Positions 56,337-64,000 of a DNA stretch of 64,000 bases are shown one piece after another (position 1 is the first letter of the stretch; every line of letters starts with the position of its first letter). A program made the position numbers and the translations under genes. Origin of the DNA: Lactarius indigo (Eukaryota > Basidiomycota > Agaricomycetes > Russulales > Russulaceae). The DNA lies in the NCBI GenBank assembly GCA_025766275.1, contig JAFKAC010000106.1:62001-126000 (forward strand). The letters run 5' to 3'. The notes under the pieces are model-generated. The model did no database searches. It was not told the origin of the DNA and saw only the letters and a list, made by a program, of their open reading frames with translations.

Positions 56337-57957
56337 TCAAAATGTGCTTGCCCACGCCTCGAGATCAAAGTTTGTCGCCTGCGCGTGTACGATCCATTCG
56401 TGATTCTGAGAAAATGCAAAGTTAAGATAGAACAAAATTGACGCCCGCGCAGCGAACACACGTGCGAGCCCGTTTAGGGTTGGAGGGGGTACGCACCAAG
56501 AGATCTTTCGGCGTCTGTCGTTGATCTGGATCCTTCAGCAGGCAGCTGTTCACAAAGTCCTCGGCCACCTTCGGGAACCGGCCGTCCGATGTGAGCTTTG
56601 GCGCGGGTTCGTTCACGATATGTTGTAGTAGCTCGAGGATGCTCATGGTCATGCCGCCCCCTTGTAGACTCACTCCCTTGCTCTTCCGCCGATTGCGCTT
56701 GCTCTCCTTGCTCTTATCTTTTTTCTTCTCCAGTGGAACTGGCCGCGCAGGCGAGAGCGTGCCCTCAAAGTCGGACAGGTCAGAGTCGTCGTCAGAAGCG
56801 GATTCCGAGAACGGGAACCGCCCGAGAGCGAGCTCGATGAGTGAAATCCCGAGGGACCATACATCTGACTTGACGGTGTATTGTGCACCCTGTATCCGTT
56901 CAGGCTGCAAAGATATTGTCGAGTCTCAGCGACTTCGATGTTTCGTCAGTACCATGGAGATGGCACGCACGCTCATATAGGTTGATGTCCCAACAAATGT
57001 ATCCGCGATCGAATTGATGAGCTCCCCTGATACGCCAAAATCACATATCTTAATTTGGCCCTTGGAATTGCACAGAATATTAGAAGGCTTAATATCTGGT
57101 CGTTACACCTGATGAGTGAATTATATCATTCGGAAACCGTGGAGATGACGTACCACGGTGAATGATACGGTGAACGTCATAGAGATATGTGAGGCCTTCG
57201 AGGACGGCATGTGCGACGTTAGCCACAACCTCAATGTCGATCGCGCCTATCCGCTTGTAAATGCCGTCGAGTGAACCCTTGTCCATAAACTCCATGCAGA
57301 TGCAGATATTGGGGTCGGACAAAAACGCGCCATAAAACGAGATGATGTACTCCGAGTGGCAGTCATGCATGATCTGCAGCTCGCGCAAAATCTGTTTGCG
57401 CACGGACGGCTTCGCGTCGATAAGGACGATCTGTCGACACAAAACACAGTGAGTGAGCGCATGGCGAGCGCAACAACGACCGCAATTACCTTTTTGGCCA
57501 TTATGGTGTGCGTCGGGACGTGTTCCACCTTCTTCACGCTCCCGCCATTGCCCTGCCCAAGCTCATTCAGGTCCTTGAGGTCCTCGTCGCGCAGGTCATA
57601 CTTGACCTCCGCGTTCATGTCGAGGTTCGCGAGCGTGTTCGACAACGTCGTGTGGTACGTCATGCGCTTCATGTTCGCAGCCGTATTCGCGCTCGCAGGC
57701 GCAGATGTGGGGCCCGGTGCGACGGCGAGCAGCCCGTCGCCCGCAGAACCAGTATCGCCTGTGGGCGCGTCGGCAGCTACCTTCGGCTTGAGGTTCATAG
57801 GTGGAGGCCGCTTCTTGCCGCCTGCCCCGGCGGGCTTGGTCGCCGGTGCCAGACGTGTGGGGACCGGGGCCTCCGTCGTCTCGGGGGCGGGCTCGGGCTG
57901 GGCGGTGACGTCGAGTTGGAGCGCCTTAAAATTACGCTTGGAACGGAGGCGGCTCAT
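56337..57957 (-). CDS. MAP kinase kinase, Ste7/Fuz7-type
   Basis: The start is ATG 57,957 ([15 protein letters not shown]) and the stop TGA 56,337-56,339, with about five introns. The N-terminus is Pro/Ala-rich. Kinase motifs are the glycine loop [12 protein letters not shown], the Lys in MAKKV, catalytic [10 protein letters not shown] (Asp split by an intron near 57,155), DFGVSG, an activation loop with the MAPKK pattern SIADTFVG, and the substrate loop TYMSPERIQG. A roughly 55-residue acidic-then-basic insert ([13 protein letters not shown] ... [15 protein letters not shown]) splits the C-lobe before ELLQHIV. A last exon gives [18 protein letters not shown]. By similarity it belongs to the pheromone/filamentation MAPK cascade, phosphorylating a Kss1/Fus3-type kinase in the cytosol. 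Confidence 0.92.
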
Positions 57958-58703
57958 TGTGCCCTCGTGCGCAGACGCTTCGTGTCGGGAAAAGCGGAGG
58001 ATGGTGGGCGTTGCGGTTGCGTTGCGTTGCGTCGCAGCAACAGGGAACGCGGTGGGAAGGGGAAAAAGGAGAGGAATAAGGGTATGAGATGGAGAGACAA
58101 GAGATGAGACGGGATGTCTTGGTTTTGAACTAGTACAATTACATAATTGATGCCCGCCTCAGCATAACACGAACGACTCTTGGTATAAGGCTCGGTACAA
58201 GCGCCGACGTTCCATAATCTCTGCATGGAAACACAAAACGAACTTCTGATTAGCCTTGTGGTGCAGTCGCTTCGACCAGAGCCCAGCCTTTTCATTTGTG
58301 GCTACATGCAAGTTGCCCATGTTCACAACTCAATGAGAATGTACAATTCGGAGTTACACACCAGTCATAGGCACAACGCTATTGTGACGCGTTTACGGCA
58401 ATGTACAAAGTCGTGATGCAGTTGGTTCATCGAGTCATCACATGATACCCTGAAAAGAACATGACTCCCAATGGACCTAACTTCTGACCAGTTCCCAGTC
58501 AACCCGACAGTACTCAACCCGACAGTACACTCTCACGCACGCGACACCTGTCTCAAGGACCCCAAACCGACGAGAAGCAAATTGGTGGGGGCCCTACGGC
58601 GCCCACAGAAGCACATCCAACCAACGATACGTTCTCCGTTTGTTGTACTGTACTTACTGTAACCTGGAGAAGCGCGAAGAATGTGGCGTCTCCGTTGACT
58701 GGG
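57958..58703. other. Intergenic between head-to-tail minus-strand genes
   Basis: This stretch holds the 5' flank of the MAP kinase kinase (right of 57,957) and the 3' flank of APC2. A tandem CGACAGTACTCAACC-type pair is near 58,503-58,530. No gene seen. Confidence 0.5.
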
Positions 58704-61700
58704 TTACCGGTTGAGACGCCAAATGCCGTCCTTGACACTGACGAGGCCTTCGCGACGCGCCGCATCCATGAACGCGCCGAGTTGGTCGACCGTCCGGTCG
58801 TACCCCTGCGCGAATTTGAGCATCGTCTGGATGCGGTCTATCGGGAGCCCGCCGAGGTTCGTGAGCATGCCCTCAATGAACTATCGCAATCCGTCACACG
58901 CGCTCGCCTAGCACCGGCAGCACGGAGCACGCACCTTCCAATACACCTTCATTTGCTCCGCCTGTTGTTGCTGCACCGTGAGCACGGCCGGCTCTTCCTC
59001 CGCGAGCGCCGTACGCGACCCGGCCGTCGTCATCCCCACCGTCCCGGCACCGGCATCCTCGGGTACGCGCTCGAGTAGACGGAAGCGTTGCACGTCTACG
59101 TCTTCGGTCTCTTCTCGCAGAACTCCACGATCGACCCACGCTAACAGAGCTTTAAGCGCAGCTGAGCGCTCGACGCTGCCGACACGCGCAATGAGGTCGT
59201 TCAATGTCCAGACATCTGACGACGGCGAAACCAAGTGAGCCCGATCTGGCACTGGAAGATCGGACGAGGAATTATACCCTGCTCCGAGAAAAGCTCGATA
59301 AATGCGGCTTCCAGGGGCGGGACATCCGCGCTGACTGTGCGGTCTTGCAACTCTATCTCGAGACGGATACTCCCGAGGTGTGAGAGCCAGCGCAGTTTCT
59401 TGTCGGGTTTGAATGTCGTGAACTCGCGCGCGTACGCCTCTTGAATTCTACATGTGGTTTGATACGTAGGCTAAGGGGAAATAAGAGGATGACGTACTCG
59501 TGCAGTTGGCCGGGCATTCGGATCTTGGAGGATTGGAACTGCGGCCAAAAGTGCCGAGAGATGATGGTTGGGTGCATCACGGACTACACGACATTTAGCA
59601 GCGACCGAATGGGTAGATTGCCTACTCACCGAATTCTGAGCCTGCACATGCTGGTCTATTCGCTTGGAGTCCGTCATGTCCTTGAGCATAACCTCGCAAA
59701 CTTGCAACGGTGCTTCACCAAAGCGAATCTTGAGAATCTCCAAATTCCTGCGCTATTTGTGTGATATAAGTGAGAGATCTACAAAGCAAGGCGGAGAATC
59801 GGTTTCACCTCCTTCTCGTAATTTCCATCGGTGACCGCGAGGAGACGCTGAGCAAGTAGAACCTGGAGCTCCTTGACGAAGAGATCCTTCGAATCGTAGA
59901 TACTGACGAGGGTGCTGACGACATCGCTGGGCTTGTTGGCTCGGAAGTCTATCGCACCGATCAGGGCCGATCGTGTGAGAAGGACGAAAACTCTACCTGG
60001 ACCAGCATCGATAGGCTCTGGTTCCCAACTCGGATCTGTGTAGTCATCTACTTGAGCGCTCTGCAGCGGCTGAATGGGTTCATCATCATCAACCAACGAA
60101 TCACCACTTTCTCCGTCTACGACTAGACTGGCAACGATACAGCGAATGGTGTCAGGTCGGTCACTGGGAGTGTGAATGCGCTCAGTAAGTGCTTCCGTGC
60201 CACAAATTGGGGAAGCTCACCGGAGATAGCGTCTGATCGGGTCCGCCACTTTAAACAACAGGACCCCGGGTGGGTCTATGACGCGTAGGCATCGTATCAA
60301 TGACACATATTGTGTTAAAATGTCCTTGGTATCTGCACCGGGATGAAGTAGTCGCTTCTTGTTACTGCATACATTCAACCGGGAGAACCAAAAGCCGAAC
60401 CAATGAAACACTCACGCTTTACGCAGAGCTCGGACGAGCTGGATGCGCTGATCGACACGTTGTAAGCATTCCTGGAGCACGCCGCAGTTATTAGGGTGCG
60501 AAGCCAGAAATACGTCATTTTTTCTTACTTTGAGATCATGAAGCGCATGAGTCGAATCGGGGTAGTCAATGATGATATCGAACATCTCTTTGGTTCTTGA
60601 AACATATGACAAACGTCAAGGGGCGCCGCGGATGAAACACAAAGAAACGTTCCTACCGAAGATCGCACAGCGTCTTGCAGACATGGAAGTCGAATCGAGA
60701 TCCGACTCCCTGCAACATCGTCCTGGCTTCCTCGGCTGACAGACGTACGAGTCAAGCCGAATGACAGGGAGAGGGGGGGAGCAGGGCCACGCACCGGTCT
60801 TCGCGCCCCTAGCGTACGGCAACAACATCCACGGCACGACCTTCTCGGCCATCCACTCCCGCAGCTGGCTCAGCATCGGCTCGTCCCACTTGCCCGCACA
60901 CGTCTCAAGCACGTGCGTCTCGATGTGCTCGTAGCACACACTTGCGATGAGCGACTCATAGCGGTCCGCGAGACCGAGCAACTCGAAGGACGGCCAGAGC
61001 CGCGAGTCCTGCACGGACGCAGGTACGTCCGGCGTGGCGCCCTCCGTGAAGAGCGCGAGCGTCGCCGCGAGGAGCCTCTTGAAGCCCGCCGCGAAAGCCG
61101 CGGGAAGGACGGAGAACACGTGCGTCTGGAAGTTGACGATGTATGCGGACGATATGGTCTGCCCTAGCCTAGACGGGCTGGTGTCGTAGCACGGAAGGGG
61201 GGGAAACGATGCAGGAAGCGGGGGGGGGGGGGGGGGGAGACACTCACTCGCCACCGGGAGCCCATGCAAAGTACCAATCCGCCAATCGCAGCACGAGTCG
61301 GCCGATCACGTCGGGGTCCCCGCTAGCCTGCGAGAGCTGCAGTTCTTTGTCTGATGATAGCGACGAACGACGCACATCGTACTCTGCCATGAACTTCATC
61401 ACGTCATCCGTGATTAGATGCTGATTTCGACGCATATCCTCTAGCACATACTTATTTCCGGACACGCTCGAGACGAGGAGAGAGAAAACGCACCGACAAA
61501 GCTCTCTAGAAGCATAGGCAACATCCGGCACTGCATCAGCACGTCGAAAGCGCTTCTTATTTCATGTGTATCTGCAACCAATGACGAGTGTTCGACGAAT
61601 ACATACAGGAAGCCCACGCATATACTCACTGAAATCCTTTGGTGGTGCGCCCAGATCTCGTGGGCGCAGAAACTCAGCAGCGACTGCCCAGGCCTGGCGC

Positions 61701-61867
61701 GTGCGCCTTTGAACGCGCCGCACGCATCGAGAAAGGACAAAACCGAACTGCGCACCTTGCTGAACTCCATAAGCCCAGAGATACCCACTCCAGTGCGATT
61801 GAGACGGTTGAAAGAGTCTTGCCATTTCGCGGCGACTTGGTTGCGCAGAGCCTCGGAGGCCGCCATG
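58704..61867 (-). CDS. Anaphase-promoting complex subunit 2 (cullin-like)
   Basis: The start is ATG 61,867 (MAASEALRNQVAAKW), preferred to an upstream ATG at 61,950; the stop is TAA 58,704-58,706 after GIWRLNR. There are about a dozen introns. N-terminal cullin repeats include LLRPVRG-free SFLDACGAFKG and LADWYFAWAPGG, with the block VSIYDSKDLFVKELQVLLAQRLLA then LEILKIRFGEAPLQVCEVMLKDM forming the cullin-homology domain. The C-terminal APC2 winged helix reads YWKFIEGMLTNLGGLPIDRIQTMLK and FMDAARREGLVSVKDGIW. APC2 binds the RING subunit APC11 and forms the catalytic core of the E3 ligase that triggers anaphase and mitotic exit. A G-run at about 61,220-61,238 lies in an intron. Confidence 0.92.
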
Positions 61868-63322
61868 ATAACGGTTACTCCACGCACGGGCCTGAGCAAG
61901 AAGGAAACCGCGGACGCATCTTCATCACGTGACCACTCGCACCACTCCACTCTTCTCAGTTCGAGTCACCGTCTCGGTCGCCATTGACATTTCAGCCACG
62001 GAGTTATTATGTTGGCGAACAGGCAGTGGCCGCGGCCGTATTTATCTATTGGGAAGCGGGGGAGTGAGGGTTTTCTGCGGGCCTACTGCGACCCCAAATC
62101 AAACCATCTATCAGAAATTCAGGATCGGCTCTCAAATCTCAGACCTCGATGTCATGGTCGTACAGTACCACCTAATTTCGAATCGAGCGAGACAAAAGCG
62201 GCAGACAACGGGAAAAAGATAGAGCGAAGAAATCAAAATAAAATAAATAATACCCCGCCCTTGGCCAAATGGGGTAGCGTCGTTGCCCCCCGCTAAACCC
62301 AATCCAAGCTCCACGGCTCCTTGACTAAGAACGAGAGATGGTCATCTAGAATCACTGTAAATCACGAGCTGATCGTGGCGCGCCACCGACTGCCACCATG
62401 TGGTACCGCTCCTCAAGGCCTCAGGGTCGTTTTTGTGGTACCACCACCGTCCTGGCAGGCCTCGGCGCTGGGTGTCTTCGAATTTGCAAAGTGACTGCTC
62501 GCTAACTGACCTGGATGGCGCTTCGCGACTGGTAGGTAGGCTCTCCGAGGCCCGCGCTACCCGCGTGGTCACAGCCTTGCGGCGTCGGGGGTAACTTACT
62601 GTACAGGATAGAAGGATGTAATTCTCGGGTGGACCATAGAAACAAATGAGATAGGAAGCATACGAAAACAGCCGATCTGACCAAATATTCTTCTACAAAA
62701 TAAACCCAAAAGATAGGACGACAGTGATTGAATGTACAGAGCTAGACAGAAAGAAGCATGTCAGACGTGCAAGGGAGGATGAAACGATGAATCACATACT
62801 AAGAGAATATGGCAACCCCATGAAGCACATCATATGGAACATGGCAGATAGAACTGTTAGGTAACGTAGTTACTATCTCCTGCTATCTAATACCTTTACC
62901 AAGAAAAAAAGAAACAGCATGGTATATTGAACAAGCCGCGCATATCATTCACTTTAAAATGCCGACTACAGCGTTGTTGCCGGTCCTGTACTGTCCGCAC
63001 GCAAATGCATGGAAAATGACTATAGTACATCATGAATCACAGCCAAGCAAAAAAAAAAAGGGGGGGGGGAGAAGATGAACAAGTGGTGGTGGCCCGCGCG
63101 CGCCGGGCACGACAGCAAAACATCAACGTCGTCAAGATCGTAAGCAGCATCAACACAAGTGAACGGATGGAGAATTGCAAAATATACTGTAACAGCGAGA
63201 AATTGAAAAAAGGGTGGAACCCCCGGATCGGTGATCTATATGGTCCGGTTGCCCCGTCTACAGGCTAGTCTGTACGAATACACAGTTTTGTTTTACTTGG
63301 ATGAGTTGGCGGGGAGGGACGA
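61868..63322. other. Intergenic, no gene seen
   Basis: This 1.45-kb stretch lies between two minus-strand genes: the APC2 promoter side at the left and the 3' region of the AMPK beta gene at the right. It includes A-runs and a G-run near 63,050-63,070. No supported coding sequence. Confidence 0.5.
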
Positions 63323-64000
63323 TCACGTCGGCTTGTAGTAGATCGTTGTAATGAACTGCTTGGGGGGAAGATAATCAGGGTGGCGTGCGCGTCAAGTTCT
63401 GGAGACGATCGTACCTTCTTCTTGTAACGGGTCGTGTTACCAACTGCAAGCACGCCATTGCGGATCGCGCTTGTGCTGAGATGATGCAGAACGACATGCG
63501 AGGGTACAGGGAGCACGCTCGCATCGTCCGCTAACATGAGCGCAGCAGCAGTCGTGCCAAGTGGCGCGGTTGAGCCTCCCACAAGGGTGCGCACGGGTGA
63601 GTTGGAGTGAGAATTCGTGTGTCCATGGCGAGCAGCAGCAGATACGTCTGTTCCGCTCGCCGTGGTCACAGGAATACGAGGAGGCCCTGGTGGTGGCAGC
63701 GGCGGTTCGTCCTGATTAGGTCTCGTCATTCCGAGTTCACCATGCCGTGTGCGCGTGCGGTGGCGACGTTCTTTGACAGGTGCCGGGGCAGTCGCGCCGA
63801 TACGAGTATTAAGAATAAGCTTGTCCAAGTGTCGTGGAAGGACAGGTGCCGGTGGGATGTTCGGAGCAGTACCTACAGCCCCATTTGCGAGAAACACCTC
63901 TTCCTCACGAGCGGCAGCAATCAGTCCTTGAGGGACAACGGAAGTCCACCCTTCATCTCCAAATGGAGTGCAAACACCTGGGTCGCTTGTCTGGGACCAG
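63323..64000 (-). CDS. AMPK/Snf1 complex beta subunit, C-terminal part (runs off the window)
   Basis: The coding strand enters at the right edge with EGWTSVVPQGLIAAAREEEVFLANG, and the last exon ends KKKQFITTIYYKPT at TGA 63,323-63,325 after one intron near 63,361-63,414. The C-terminal ASC/AMPKBI domain is clear: PPAPVLPRHLDKLILN near 63,860-63,800 and LPVPSHVVLHHLSTSAIRNGVLAVGNTTRYKKK. Between them is a Pro/Arg/Ser-rich spacer of about 100 residues. The carbohydrate-binding module and N-terminus lie outside the window. Beta subunits (Sip1, Sip2, Gal83) tether the Snf1 kinase and gamma subunit for glucose and energy signalling. Confidence 0.93.

Noticed and set aside
61220..61238. Poly-G run as a possible regulatory G-quadruplex
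   Set aside because: It lies in an APC2 intron and the length of such runs is often uncertain in assemblies; no further support.
1..64000. CRISPR arrays, operons, ribosome binding sites, rRNA genes
   Set aside because: The window is eukaryotic with spliced genes; no spaced direct repeats of CRISPR type or rRNA sequence were seen.

Overview
The window looks like chromosomal DNA of a filamentous basidiomycete, most likely an Agaricomycete. The reasons are the introns of about 45-70 bp with fungal splice signals, a Plavaka-type DNA transposon, the fungal-only membrane families DUF6534 and DUF6535, and a set of typical single-copy fungal genes. There is no sign of bacterial operons, CRISPR arrays or rRNA. 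Family names are recognised by eye from translated motifs; no database search was run.

Left third (1-25,500), a transposon nest. A Plavaka transposase gene (start off the left edge, stop at 18,646) is cut twice inside its coding sequence. The first cut is a complete 7.84 kb Ty3/gypsy chromovirus (1,183-9,022) with 511-bp LTRs that differ at one base and a 5-bp target duplication. The second is an 8.22 kb hAT element (9,949-18,171) with a 22-bp perfect terminal inverted repeat and an 8-bp target duplication. On either side of each insert the Plavaka reading frame and intron pattern rejoin exactly. The hAT carries its own transposase plus a truncated passenger gene. That passenger appears related to an intact multi-exon gene of unknown function just downstream of Plavaka (20,186-22,468), and both have a pyrimidine-rich repeat tract upstream in the same orientation. 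From 22,500 to 25,500 there is no gene, only low-complexity DNA with a striking CTAG-rich cluster.

Middle (25,500-45,000), ordinary genes: an FHA/SNIP1-like splicing and RNA-processing factor (-), two paralogous secreted class-3 lipases (- and -) flanking a ThrE/Prm10-like membrane transporter (+), an Hst2-type sirtuin (+) assembled partly from 10-nt and 8-nt micro-exons, an AMP deaminase (+) with a 14-nt micro-exon and two apparent 1-base frame disruptions, and a DUF6534 membrane protein (-).

Right (45,000-64,000): a decayed S53 sedolisin-type peptidase pseudogene, a 639-bp pogo/Tigger-type element flanked by TA, a relic of a GH15 glucoamylase, a DUF6535 membrane protein, a Ste7/Fuz7-type MAP kinase kinase, the cullin-like subunit APC2 of the anaphase-promoting complex, and the C-terminal part of an AMPK/Snf1 beta subunit running off the right edge.

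The clearest biology is in the left third: a datable order of insertions, a retrotransposon with the hallmarks of Tf1-type self-priming and -1 frameshifting but with a changed protease active site, and a hAT element carrying what looks like a partial copy of a neighbouring dispersed gene family.
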